This document shows positions 32,702 through 41,294 of a DNA stretch of 64,000 nt, piece after piece. Source of the stretch: Kibdelosporangium aridum (GTDB lineage Bacteria > Actinomycetota > Actinomycetes > Mycobacteriales > Pseudonocardiaceae); contig NZ_FWXV01000003.1 in assembly GCF_900176515.1 (NCBI RefSeq), positions 620,001 through 684,000 of the forward strand, written 5' to 3'. The notes under the pieces were generated by a model. The model made no database searches and was not told where the DNA came from. It saw only the letters and a program-made list of their open reading frames with translations. How positions within the stretch are numbered: position 1 is the first letter of the stretch; each line of letters opens with the position of its first letter. The position numbers and the translations under genes are program-made.

Positions 32702-33754
32702 TCACTTCCCAGGGGCGAAGGCTCCCGCGAAGAGCAAGACACCGATCAACGTGAGCACGAACAGCAGCGCGAACAGGTAGTGGCGAACGCGTGGTTTGCC
32801 TGGCAGCCAACGCAACCCGACCGCCGAGACGACCAGAACGGTGACACCGATCGGAAGCAGCGCACGCCACGCGGCATCGAACGAGTTCAACGGCAAGAAC
32901 GTATCCGCGCCGTACAACGAGATGATCAGCGCGGGCAGACCCAGTCCGGCCGCGGCGACCGCCGCGAGCAGGTTGAAGCGTTCCTGGGCTTCGGAGTCCG
33001 CGGCGACCGCGAACGCCGAGATCCCGGTGAGCAACGAATGCAGCCTGGCGATCTCTTCGGCCAACTGCTCGTCCAACGCCGCGCAGTGCTTCAACGCGTT
33101 GCGGTACTGCCGTACCCACTCGGCTTCGCCGGGTTCCGGCGGGAGTTCGTCGCGCACCCGGCGGTAGGTCTCGTCATCCCACATCCAGATCCACAGCCCG
33201 TCCCGGATCGCCTTTTGCGCCTGGTCGCGGGCGCGCCCCAAGGCCGTCGACAACTCAATGGTGTCGGCGAGCAGCGGCCGGAGCGATCCACGCCTGCGTT
33301 TGGTGAGCAACTGCGCGATCTCACGCTCGAGCTCGTAACGCAAGCTTCGCAACCGAAGCACCTCGTTACGGGACGACTCGGCCAATGCCTTCGTCAGCGT
33401 GACAGCCTGCGCGACCGCGTCGCCCTCCATCGGGTACGCAGACGGCAACGGCAGCCCGGAGATCCGTTCAAGCTCGGTCTCACCAGGCACAGCCACATCC
33501 TCTGACCAGCCCTTATCCTCGGCACGGGCGGTCTGGCGGACCAACGTCAACTCGACCCCGCCGTCCGGCGTGGCAATCACGCGCCCCTGCCCAATGACCA
33601 GCCGACGCTTACCCGGCTCCCCAGATAATCGCAGGTACGGGACAGCGAGGAACGCCTTGGCCGATGTGGCGGTGAATGCTTCCTGCTCGCCGTCGTCATA
33701 CCCGCCATCACTGGCGCCGTTGACGACTGTGGCCACAACGGTCCGCGAATCCAT
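32702..33754 (-). CDS. Unknown protein with C-terminal membrane domain
   Basis: Protein of 350 residues, not recognised. The N-terminal ~230 residues are soluble, charged and helical (RNEVLRLRSLRYELEREIAQLLTKRRRG; EQLAEEIARLHSLLTGISAFAVAADSEAQ). Three hydrophobic segments follow (near 250, 285 and 325). The helix-then-GLPALIISLYG transition recalls CorA-type channels, but the GMN signature is missing. ATG at 33754 is the likely start; upstream in-frame sequence lacks family character. It is tail-to-tail with MMPL across a terminator and lies just upstream of none of its neighbours' operons. Confidence 0.65.
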   Translation of the reverse strand: MDSRTVVATVVNGASDGGYDDGEQEAFTATSAKAFLAVPYLRLSGEPGKRRLVIGQGRVIATPDGGVELTLVRQTARAEDKGWSEDVAVPGETELERISGLPLPSAYPMEGDAVAQAVTLTKALAESSRNEVLRLRSLRYELEREIAQLLTKRRRGSLRPLLADTIELSTALGRARDQAQKAIRDGLWIWMWDDETYRRVRDELPPEPGEAEWVRQYRNALKHCAALDEQLAEEIARLHSLLTGISAFAVAADSEAQERFNLLAAVAAAGLGLPALIISLYGADTFLPLNSFDAAWRALLPIGVTVLVVSAVGLRWLPGKPRVRHYLFALLFVLTLIGVLLFAGAFAPGK

Positions 33755-33845
33755 AAGGCAAGCATATGGCTTAGCGCGACAGCGGATGAGCGGTTTTGGG
33801 TAGATGCGCCGCCAGGCAGGCGGCGCATCTACGCTCTCCCAGAGG

Positions 33846-34844
33846 TCACTTGGCCGCGAGGTTGATGGCGATGTCGGCCAACTGGTCCTCCTGGCCACCG
33901 ACGAGTTTGCGTTTTCCTGCCTGGACAAGGATTTCCGCGCCCGAAACGCCGTAGCGCTCGGCCTGCCGGTACGCGTGCTTGAGGAAACTCGAGTAGACGC
34001 CTGCGTAGCCCATCAGCAGGGCCATCCGGTCGAGTTTGCACTCCTCAGGCATCGCGGGCAGGACCACGTCCTCGGCTGCGTCGACGATCTTGAAGAAGTC
34101 GATGCCGGTCTCGATCCCGAGTTTGTCACATACGCCTACGAGCGCCTCGGTTGCCGTATTGCCCGCGCCCGCGCCGAATCGACGCGCGCTGCCGTCGATC
34201 TGTTGTGCGCCGGCGCGGATGGCGGCGATGGAGTTGGCGACCGAAAGGCCTAGGTTCTCGTGGCCGTGGAAGCCGACTGTGGCGTCGGATCCCAGCTCGG
34301 CGATCAACGCCGACACCCGATCGCTGACCTCTTCGAGTACCAACGCACCCGCCGAGTCCACCACATAGACGCACTGGCAGCCTGCGTCAGCCATGATCCG
34401 GCCCTGGCGAGCGATCACCTCGGGCGGTTGGGAATGCGCCATCATCAGGAAGCCCACCGTTTCCAGGCCACGCTCCCGCGCCAGACCGAAGTGCTGCACC
34501 GCGATGTCCGCTTCGGTGCAGTGGGTTGCGATCCGGCAGATGGACGCACCGTTGTCTTGTGCTATCAGGATGTCGTCCTTCACGCCGACACCGGGCAGCA
34601 TCAGGAACGCGATCTTGGCGCGCGTGGCCGTCTCGACCGCTACGGAAATAAGCTCTTGTTCCGGGGTCTTGCTGAAGCCATAGGTGAAGGACGAGCCGCC
34701 GAGGCCATCGCCGTGGGTCACCTCGATGACCGGGACGCCCGCGTCGTCCAACGCGGCCACAATGGACCGGACCTCGTCCGAAGTGAACTGGTGACGCTTA
34801 TGGTGCGAGCCGTCCCGCAGCGACGTGTCCGTGATCCTGATCAT
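33846..34844 (-). CDS. hsaF: HsaF, 4-hydroxy-2-oxo-acid aldolase
   Basis: DRE-TIM aldolase of 332 residues that splits 4-hydroxy-2-oxohexanoate to pyruvate and propanal, passed to HsaG. Visible are DTSLRDGSHHKRHQF (metal Asp and catalytic Arg/His region), GFHGHENLG (two metal His), and the C-terminal helical domain that contacts the dehydrogenase. ATG at 34844 has AAGGA six bases upstream and is preferred over TTG at 34850. It overlaps hsaG by 47 bases. Last gene of the flavoprotein-hsaE-hsaG-hsaF operon. Confidence 0.93.
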   Translation of the reverse strand: MIRITDTSLRDGSHHKRHQFTSDEVRSIVAALDDAGVPVIEVTHGDGLGGSSFTYGFSKTPEQELISVAVETATRAKIAFLMLPGVGVKDDILIAQDNGASICRIATHCTEADIAVQHFGLARERGLETVGFLMMAHSQPPEVIARQGRIMADAGCQCVYVVDSAGALVLEEVSDRVSALIAELGSDATVGFHGHENLGLSVANSIAAIRAGAQQIDGSARRFGAGAGNTATEALVGVCDKLGIETGIDFFKIVDAAEDVVLPAMPEECKLDRMALLMGYAGVYSSFLKHAYRQAERYGVSGAEILVQAGKRKLVGGQEDQLADIAINLAAK

Positions 34845-35712
34845 TGGCAATCCTTTCGCCGACCCGTACGGCAGCAGCGGTCATGATGTCCAGGTTTCCG
34901 GCATACGGCGGCAGGAAGTCCCCTGCCCCTTCGACTTCGATGAACACCGTCACCCTTGCCGGGGCAACGCCTTCGGCCGGGTCGAACTGCGGCTCGTTCA
35001 GCAAGCGGTAGCCGGGTACGTACGACGACACCTCCTCGACCATGGCGGACACGGACGCGGCGATCGCGGCATGGTCGGCATCGTCCGGGATCGCGCAGAT
35101 GATGGTGTCGCGCATGATCATCGGCGGATCGGCCGGGTTCAGCACGATGATCGCCTTGCCTTGCTGCGCGCCGCCCATCACCTCGATGCCCCGGCTCGTG
35201 GTCCGGGTGAACTCGTCGATGTTCGCCCGCGTCCCCGGTCCCGCTGACACCGAAGCGACCGACGCCACGATCTCCGCGTACGAGACCGGAACGACACGAG
35301 AAACCGACGCCACGATCGGGATCGTCGCCTGGCCACCACAGGTGATCAGGTTGACGTTCGACGCACCCAGGTGTTCGTCGAGGTTCACGGGCGGCACGAC
35401 GTAAGGCCCGATCGCCGCCGGAGTCAGGTCGATCGCCCGGATCCCGGCTTCCTCGTACCGCGGCGCGTTCGCCCTGTGCACGTAGGCCGAGGTCGCCTCG
35501 AACACCAGCTGTGGCGGGTTCGCCGTGGACAGCAACACGTCCACACCGTCCGATGTGGTCTCCAAGCCGAGCGACGCCGCCCGCTTGAGCCCTTCGCTGT
35601 CCGGATCGATCCCGACCATCCACACCGGATCGATCACGGAACTGCGCTGGAGCTTGTACAACAGGTCGGTCCCGATGTTGCCGGAACCGACGATCGCAGC
35701 CGGAACACCCAT
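34798..35712 (-). CDS. hsaG: HsaG, acylating aldehyde dehydrogenase
   Basis: CoA-acylating acetaldehyde/propanal dehydrogenase of 304 residues. Rossmann motif IVGSGNIGTDL at the N-terminus and catalytic Cys in NLITCGGQATIPIV. It forms a channelling complex with HsaF, making propionyl-CoA from the aldehyde. ATG at 35712 overlaps the hsaE stop (ATGA). The large overlap with hsaF suggests tightly balanced synthesis. Confidence 0.93.
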   Translation of the reverse strand: MGVPAAIVGSGNIGTDLLYKLQRSSVIDPVWMVGIDPDSEGLKRAASLGLETTSDGVDVLLSTANPPQLVFEATSAYVHRANAPRYEEAGIRAIDLTPAAIGPYVVPPVNLDEHLGASNVNLITCGGQATIPIVASVSRVVPVSYAEIVASVASVSAGPGTRANIDEFTRTTSRGIEVMGGAQQGKAIIVLNPADPPMIMRDTIICAIPDDADHAAIAASVSAMVEEVSSYVPGYRLLNEPQFDPAEGVAPARVTVFIEVEGAGDFLPPYAGNLDIMTAAAVRVGERIANDQDHGHVAAGRLAP

Positions 35713-36494
35713 CAGCCACCCCCGAACGTCAACGAGACATCACCAAGACCAGAGAACTCAGCCCGGAACGAGTCACCTGGCCGCGCGTCGATCGCCCGCG
35801 TGCACGATCCGGGCAACACGATGTGCCCGGCCTTCAACCGGACCCCGAAACTCGCCACCTTGCCTGCCAGCCAGGCGACCGCGGTCACCGGATTGCCGAG
35901 CACAGCGTCGGATCTTCCCTTGGCCACTTCCGAGCCGTTGCGCCACAGGACCGCGTCTATGCCGCGGATATCCACATCGGACGGCCGCACCCGCGCGGCG
36001 CCCAGCACGAACCCTGCCGAGGAGGCGTTGTCGGCGATGGTGTCCGGCAGCTTGATGTTCCAGTCCACGATCCGGCTGTCGATCAACTCGATCGCCGGGG
36101 CCAAGAACGACGTCGCCGCAAGGACATCCTCCTCAGTGCAGCCTTCGCCAGGCAGGTCGGCGCCGAGGATGAACCCGACTTCGACCTCGACGCGGGGATA
36201 GCAGTACCTCCCCGCGTCCACCGGCACGTCCTCGGACAAGGCCATGTCGTCGAGCAGGTGGCCGTAGTCCGGTTCGTTCACGCCCATCATCTGCTGCATC
36301 GCCTCGGACGACAGGCCGACTTTGTGGCCGAGCACCGGCCGGGCCCGGCGCCGGATGTTGTGCAGCTGGATCTCGTAGGAATCCACCGCGTCGATCCCGG
36401 GATAGTCCTGGATCAGCGGTGCGATCGGTGACCGGTCACGCTCGGCCGCGTACAGCCGGTCCGCCGCATCGATGCGTTGGTCAGCCGTGAGCAC
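35712..36494 (-). CDS. hsaE: HsaE, 2-hydroxypentadienoate-type hydratase
   Basis: Fumarylacetoacetase-fold hydratase of 260 residues that hydrates 2-hydroxyhexa-2,4-dienoate released by HsaD. VLGHKVGLSSEAMQQMMGV, RVEVEVGFILG (metal-binding Glu residues), AIELIDSRI and LGNPVTAVAWLA are characteristic of the MhpD/HsaE family. GTG at 36494 is preceded by GGAGG at five bases. It overlaps the upstream flavoprotein by 14 bases. Confidence 0.92.
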   Translation of the reverse strand: MLTADQRIDAADRLYAAERDRSPIAPLIQDYPGIDAVDSYEIQLHNIRRRARPVLGHKVGLSSEAMQQMMGVNEPDYGHLLDDMALSEDVPVDAGRYCYPRVEVEVGFILGADLPGEGCTEEDVLAATSFLAPAIELIDSRIVDWNIKLPDTIADNASSAGFVLGAARVRPSDVDIRGIDAVLWRNGSEVAKGRSDAVLGNPVTAVAWLAGKVASFGVRLKAGHIVLPGSCTRAIDARPGDSFRAEFSGLGDVSLTFGGG

Positions 36495-38088
36495 TTGTCC
36501 TCCTCACACTCGCGCTGATGCCCGCTCTCCGACCGGAGAACACGCAATCGGCCAGCGACAACCCGCTGACGTAGGAGTTCGAGCAGATCCCGACGGCAGT
36601 GCGGCCGGCCGCGTACAGGCCGTCGACCACCGTGCCGTCGTCCCGGCGGACCGCGCCGGTCTGCTCGTCGACCACAAGCCCGCCGAGCGTGAGCATCGGG
36701 CACGGATAGCCCAGGCTCGGCTTGATCGAGATATCCACCAGTGAGTACGGCGGAGCGTCCAGCACCCGCACGAACTCCGCTGGTTTGCCTGCCGGATCGG
36801 GGTCTCCGGAGATCGCCGCGACGTTGTGCGCCTCGACGGTCGCGGCCAGGCCGTCCGGATCGATGCCCGCCTTGCGAGCCACCTCCTCCACTGTGGACCC
36901 ACTGACCCGTTCACGGCCAAGCAGGAACCGGGTCTGCAACCGGTGGAACCACACGGCCTGCGAGCGCAACTGCTTGCGCACGTCTGCGACAAGCGCACTG
37001 TCCACGAACAACCAGCCGCGAGCGCCGTGCTTCGTGACCATGTCGTGGCCGAGAGCAGCGCCGTAGCGGGACTCGTCACCGATCCGCTGCCCGTCTGAGG
37101 AAACGGCGATGCTGCCCAGGAACGCGCTGGGCGGACTGATGAACCGCCACGCTGACACCCGATCCAGGTACGCGGTGGCGCCTCCGGCCTCAGTCCCCAT
37201 CAGGATCCCTGCGCCATCGTCGGCCACGGTGCCCAACGCCAGGCCCTTGCGGTAGTCCGGGGCGTGCTCGCGCATCATCTCCCGGTTCGCGACGAACCCG
37301 CCCGCAGCCAGGATCACGCCGTTGCGGGCCTGGATGCGGACAGGCTTCCCATAACGCCGTTCCAGTTTCTTGACCCGCCGGTTCAGGGCCTTACGCAGGA
37401 ACGGTACGTACAAGCCAGGCTTGGCCGCGTACTTCGCGTACACGCGGTGCCTGCGCGCGGCCCAACCGCCGAGCACCGAGCACTCGACGCCGATCACCCG
37501 GCCGTTCTCGCTGATCAGGCGCTGCGCAAAGGTTTGCGTGCGGACCCGAGCCGCGGCGCGAGCCGTCTCGGCCAGCCGAGCGAAGAAGACCTTGCCCGAG
37601 GTTCCTTTGCCTTTGGTGCGGTGGCCACGGGCAGCGGGTTGCGCGGCGTCACGGAACCCGCCCGCGGACTCGCTGCCCGAGTAGTAGAGGTAATGCTTGT
37701 TGCTCGGATAGGACGTCTTGTACGGGCACAAGCTGGCGTCGAACGGCACACCCTGCTTCTCCAGCCAGGCGATCATGTCCACGCTGGAGTCCACGAACTT
37801 GCGCAACGTCTCGTCGGACACCACGTCCCCGACTTCCATCCGCAGGTACCGCAGCATCGCGTCCGGTGTGTCCGTAATGCCCGCTGCGGCCTGCTGGGGC
37901 GTGCCGCCGCCCGCGTAGACCACACCGCCGGACATCGCGGTCGCGCCGCCGCCACCGAACCGATCCAGCACGAGCACATCCGCTCCTGCCGCGCTCGCCT
38001 CGATGGCCGCGCAGGCACCGGCCGCCCCGAAGCCGACGATGACGACATCGGCGCTGTCAGCCCACTCATGTGAAACACGTTTCTGCAC
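36481..38088 (-). CDS. KstD-like FAD flavoprotein dehydrogenase
   Basis: Flavoprotein of 535 residues of the fumarate reductase/KstD superfamily. Dinucleotide loop VVIVGFGAAGACAAIEA, then GGGGATAMSGGVVYAGGGT, and a C-terminal FAD segment GLYAAGRTAVGICSNSYVSGLSLADCVFSGRRAG. It lacks the GDLGTKGG and GPGATIGPAMTFGY motifs of the kstD across the promoter, so it probably does a different oxidation, for example a 5-alpha steroid delta-4 dehydrogenation or another side reaction. GTG at 38088 is the only reasonable start; a near-consensus KstR box overlaps it. First gene of the hsaEGF operon. Confidence 0.82.
   Translation of the reverse strand: MQKRVSHEWADSADVVIVGFGAAGACAAIEASAAGADVLVLDRFGGGGATAMSGGVVYAGGGTPQQAAAGITDTPDAMLRYLRMEVGDVVSDETLRKFVDSSVDMIAWLEKQGVPFDASLCPYKTSYPSNKHYLYYSGSESAGGFRDAAQPAARGHRTKGKGTSGKVFFARLAETARAAARVRTQTFAQRLISENGRVIGVECSVLGGWAARRHRVYAKYAAKPGLYVPFLRKALNRRVKKLERRYGKPVRIQARNGVILAAGGFVANREMMREHAPDYRKGLALGTVADDGAGILMGTEAGGATAYLDRVSAWRFISPPSAFLGSIAVSSDGQRIGDESRYGAALGHDMVTKHGARGWLFVDSALVADVRKQLRSQAVWFHRLQTRFLLGRERVSGSTVEEVARKAGIDPDGLAATVEAHNVAAISGDPDPAGKPAEFVRVLDAPPYSLVDISIKPSLGYPCPMLTLGGLVVDEQTGAVRRDDGTVVDGLYAAGRTAVGICSNSYVSGLSLADCVFSGRRAGISASVRRTSAHG
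38071..38084. promoter_or_regulatory. KstR-like box (one mismatch) at the flavoprotein start
   Basis: TGAAACACGTTTCT fits TnnAACnnGTTnnA except for the last base. It lies within the first codons of the flavoprotein gene, 66 bp from the perfect box, and could act as a roadblock site. Confidence 0.5.
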
Positions 38089-38150
38089 TCTCAGACCCGC
38101 CTCACAGTGTGTAAATCTGCAGACACCATAGCGCTTGCGGCGACCAAGAC

Positions 38151-38164
38151 TATAACCTGTTCTA
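38151..38164. promoter_or_regulatory. KstR box (perfect) between kstD and the flavoprotein
   Basis: TATAACCTGTTCTA matches TnnAACnnGTTnnA exactly, 21 bases upstream of kstD and in the shared divergent promoter, so it likely controls both operons. Confidence 0.85.
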
Positions 38165-38185
38165 GTATTGGCCACGGAGGTGCTG

Positions 38186-39859
38186 ATGACGGAGCCAGCC
38201 GAGTTCGACCTCGTTGTCGTAGGCAGCGGGGCCGCCGGGATGACCGCCGCGCTCGCCGCTGCCCACAACGGGCTGAGCGCTGTGGTGCTGGAGAAGGCGC
38301 CGACGTACGGCGGCTCGACGGCCCGCTCCGGCGGTGGGGTCTGGGTGCCCAACAACCGGGTGATCCTGCGCTCGGGCGTGCCCGACACACCCGAGGCGGC
38401 CAGCGCCTACCTCGACCACATCATCGGTGACGTGGTGCCGGCCGAGCTGAAGAAAACCGTACTGGACCACGGCCCGGAGATGCTCGACTTCGTACTGGCC
38501 AACACCCCGCTGGAGTTCGCGTGGGTGAAGGGCTACTCCGACTACTACCCGGAGGCTCCCGGCGGCATGCCGTGCGGCCGGTCGATCGAGCCAAAGCCGA
38601 TGCCCGCCAGCCTGATCGGGTCCCACCTGGCGACGCTGACCAGGCCTTATCTGGCTTCGCCGATGGATGTGGCGGTCACCCAGGCCGACTACCGCTGGCT
38701 GAACCTTGTCCGCAGGCATCCTCGCGGCTTGCTGCGTGCACTTCGTGTCGGCGCACGCGGTTTCATGGCCAGGGTGCGCAAACGCAGGCAGCTGGCGATG
38801 GGCCAAGCGCTTGCCGGCGGCATGCGGGCCGGGCTCGCCAAGGCAGGCGTTCCGGTCTGGCTGGAAACCGCCTTGGTCGACCTGGAAACACAGGGCGACC
38901 GGGTGACCGGCGTGCGAGTCACCAGGGACGGCAAGGAATTCGTCGTGTCGGCTCGATATGGCGTGCTGCTGGCGTCGGGCGGCTTCGAGCGCAACGAGGA
39001 ACTGCGCAAGAAGTACCAGCGTGAGCCGATCGGCACACAGTGGACGGTCGGTGCCCAGGAGAACACCGGCGACGGCATCGAAGCCGGGCTGCGGCTCGGT
39101 GCGGCCGTCGACCTGATGGACGACGCCTGGTGGGGTCCCTCCATTGTGCTCAGCGGCGGCCCGTACTTCTGTCTGGCTGAACGGACTCTGCCCGGCTGCA
39201 TCATGGTCAACGCGGAAGGCAAGCGCTTTGTCAACGAAGCCGCGCCCTACGTGGACGCGGTGCACGCCATGTACGGCGAAGGAGACGGCCCAGCCAAGAA
39301 CTTCCCGACCTGGCTGATCGCCGATCAGCGCTACCGCAACAGGTATGTGTTCGCCGGGCTGTACCCGGGTCAGCCGTTCCCAGGCCGCTGGTACAAGGCA
39401 GGCGCGGTCGTCAAAGCCTCGACGTTGCGAGAACTCGCCGAGCAGATCGACGTCTCCCCCGAAGGCCTCACGGAGACTGTCGAGAAGTTCAACGGCTTCG
39501 CGAAGTCCGGGAAGGACGAGGACTTCCGTCGTGGCGAGTCCGCGTACGACAAGTACTACGGGGATCCACGCAACCGCCCCAACCCTTGCCTTGCACCGCT
39601 GGAGGTCGCACCGTTCTACGCGGTCCGGATCGTCCCCGGAGACCTGGGAACCAAGGGCGGGCTGCGGACGGACTCGGCGGCACGGGTCCTCAGGGAAGAC
39701 GGTTCGATCATCGAAGGTCTGTACGCGGCCGGGAACGCCAGTGCGGCCGTGATGGGTCGCACCTATGCGGGACCTGGTGCGACAATCGGGCCAGCGATGA
39801 CGTTTGGTTACTTGGCCGCGCTCAACATGGCTGCGCTAGCGAAGGGAAGCAAGCAGTGA
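38186..39859 (+). CDS. kstD: 3-ketosteroid delta-1-dehydrogenase KstD
   Basis: FAD-dependent dehydrogenase of 557 residues that introduces the C1-C2 double bond in 3-ketosteroids, the step that with KshAB opens ring B. Motifs: LVVVGSGAAGMTAALAA (FAD loop), APTYGGSTARSGGGVWVPNN, SDYYPEAPGG (a catalytic-Tyr region), FYAVRIVPGDLGTKGGLRTD, and AGPGATIGPAMTFGYLAA. ATG at 38186 follows GGAG; an upstream in-frame start at 38168 lacks support. A perfect KstR box lies 21 bases upstream. GTGA overlap with kshA. Confidence 0.94.
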   Translation: MTEPAEFDLVVVGSGAAGMTAALAAAHNGLSAVVLEKAPTYGGSTARSGGGVWVPNNRVILRSGVPDTPEAASAYLDHIIGDVVPAELKKTVLDHGPEMLDFVLANTPLEFAWVKGYSDYYPEAPGGMPCGRSIEPKPMPASLIGSHLATLTRPYLASPMDVAVTQADYRWLNLVRRHPRGLLRALRVGARGFMARVRKRRQLAMGQALAGGMRAGLAKAGVPVWLETALVDLETQGDRVTGVRVTRDGKEFVVSARYGVLLASGGFERNEELRKKYQREPIGTQWTVGAQENTGDGIEAGLRLGAAVDLMDDAWWGPSIVLSGGPYFCLAERTLPGCIMVNAEGKRFVNEAAPYVDAVHAMYGEGDGPAKNFPTWLIADQRYRNRYVFAGLYPGQPFPGRWYKAGAVVKASTLRELAEQIDVSPEGLTETVEKFNGFAKSGKDEDFRRGESAYDKYYGDPRNRPNPCLAPLEVAPFYAVRIVPGDLGTKGGLRTDSAARVLREDGSIIEGLYAAGNASAAVMGRTYAGPGATIGPAMTFGYLAALNMAALAKGSKQ

Positions 39860-41004
39860 CTCGCGACGAGATCCGGACCATCGACGTCGGCACGCCACCG
39901 ACCAGGTTCGCCCGAGGCTGGCACTGCATCGGTCTTGCCAAGAACTTCAAGGACGGCAAGCCGCACGCGATCGAGGCCTTCGGCACCAAACTCGTGGTGT
40001 TCCAAGGCCAGGACGGCAAGCTCAACGTGCTCGACGCGTACTGCAGGCACATGGGCGGCGACCTGAGCCAAGGCAGCGTCAAGGGCGACAACATCGCGTG
40101 CCCGTTCCACGACTGGCGATGGTCCGGCAGCGGCAAGTGCGTCGAGATCCCTTACGCCAAGCGAGTTCCGCTCCGGGCCCGGACCAGGGCGTGGACCACG
40201 TTGGAGCAGAACGGGCAGCTGCTGATCTGGCACGACCCGCAGGGCAACCCGCCGCCGGAGAACGTGGCGATCCCGCGTGTCGCGGGTGCGTACGAAGAGG
40301 GCTGGAGCAACTGGACCTGGGACACCATCCGGATCGAGGGCTCGAACTGCCGCGAGATCATCGACAACATGGTCGACATGGCCCACTTCTACTACATCCA
40401 CTTCGCGTTCCCGACCTACTTCAAGAACATCTTCGAGGGCCACGTCGCCACCCAGTACCTCAACTCACGCGGCAGGCCGGACGTGACCGCGACCGGTAGC
40501 AAGAACACCGGGAACTACGCCGGTGAGGACAATCTGCTGCGCTCGGAGGCGTCGTACTACGGCCCGTCGTACATGATCAACTACCTGTGGAACGACTACA
40601 AGGGCATCGAAGTCGAGACAGTCCTGGTCAACTGCCACTACCCGATCACGCACAACTCGTTCATGCTGCAGTACGGCCTGATCGTGAAGAAGCTGCCCGG
40701 CCTCGACGACGAGATGGCCGACAAGGTGGCGGGCAAGTTCGCCAAGAGCTTCAAGGTCGGCTTCCTGCAGGACGTGGAGATCTGGAAGAACAAGACCCGG
40801 ATCGACAACCCGCTGCTGTGCGAGGAAGACGGCCCGGTATACCAGCTGCGCCGGTGGTACGAGCAGTTCTATGTGGACGTCGAAGAGGTCACCGACGACA
40901 TGACAAGGCGCTTCGAGTTCGAAGTGGACACGACCAAGGCGAACGAGGCCTGGGAGCGGGAAGTCGCGGAGAACCTGGCGCGCCGCAAGGAAGCCGGTGT
41001 GTGA
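39856..41004 (+). CDS. kshA: 3-ketosteroid 9-alpha-hydroxylase oxygenase KshA
   Basis: Rieske non-haem iron oxygenase of 382 residues. 2Fe-2S ligands are C63-x-H65 and C82-x2-H85. Mononuclear iron ligands include H177 and H182 in NMVDMAHFYYIHF, bridged by D174. It hydroxylates C9 of androstadienedione; together with KstD activity, ring B opens spontaneously to 3-HSA. GTG at 39856 overlaps the kstD stop. It is followed after a one-base overlap by a small Cys-rich gene and then kshB, its reductase. Confidence 0.95.
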   Translation: MTRDEIRTIDVGTPPTRFARGWHCIGLAKNFKDGKPHAIEAFGTKLVVFQGQDGKLNVLDAYCRHMGGDLSQGSVKGDNIACPFHDWRWSGSGKCVEIPYAKRVPLRARTRAWTTLEQNGQLLIWHDPQGNPPPENVAIPRVAGAYEEGWSNWTWDTIRIEGSNCREIIDNMVDMAHFYYIHFAFPTYFKNIFEGHVATQYLNSRGRPDVTATGSKNTGNYAGEDNLLRSEASYYGPSYMINYLWNDYKGIEVETVLVNCHYPITHNSFMLQYGLIVKKLPGLDDEMADKVAGKFAKSFKVGFLQDVEIWKNKTRIDNPLLCEEDGPVYQLRRWYEQFYVDVEEVTDDMTRRFEFEVDTTKANEAWEREVAENLARRKEAGV

Positions 41005-41294
41005 TGTGGGCGAAGGCTCCTGTCACTGATGTGTCCGCGCAGACCGCGGTCGACCGGCGGGGATTCCTTGCCGACGGGCTGCGGCCGGTGGAGTGCACCG
41101 CGTGCGGGACCTGTGTGCTGGTGAAGAAGAGCAGCCAGCACCACACGAGCATCCAGTGGCAGACCTCGACCGACAACTGCGCGGAGTACGCCGCCCAGAA
41201 CAAGCCCGCTGCCCTGATGGACACGTGTTCCAAGCTGCGGGCGAGCATCGAGTCGCTGGTCGCCGAAGGTCTGCTCGAGGTCCCCGATGGTTGA
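41004..41294 (+). CDS. Small cysteine-rich protein between kshA and kshB
   Basis: Protein of 96 residues not recognised as a known family. Cys31, Cys34 and Cys37 form CxxCxxC (ECTACGTCVLVKK), with Cys59 and Cys75 after it; three His/His/Gln follow the knuckle (SSQHHTSIQW). This could hold a 4Fe-4S or zinc site. It overlaps kshA by one base and kshB by eight, so its synthesis is coupled to both subunits of the 9-alpha-hydroxylase. A role as assembly factor, accessory ferredoxin or stabiliser of the Ksh complex is inference. It may correspond in position to Rv3527 downstream of mycobacterial kshA; that was not verified. Confidence 0.75.
   Translation: MWAKAPVTDVSAQTAVDRRGFLADGLRPVECTACGTCVLVKKSSQHHTSIQWQTSTDNCAEYAAQNKPAALMDTCSKLRASIESLVAEGLLEVPDG

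Noticed and set aside
31329..33119. Minus-strand frame of 596 codons crossing the MMPL 3' end
   Set aside because: Crosses a strong terminator and two real genes, low-complexity His/Arg/Gln composition.
38089..38388. N-terminal extension of the KstD-like flavoprotein across the promoter
   Set aside because: It would overlap kstD and both KstR boxes and contains no conserved sequence before the FAD loop.
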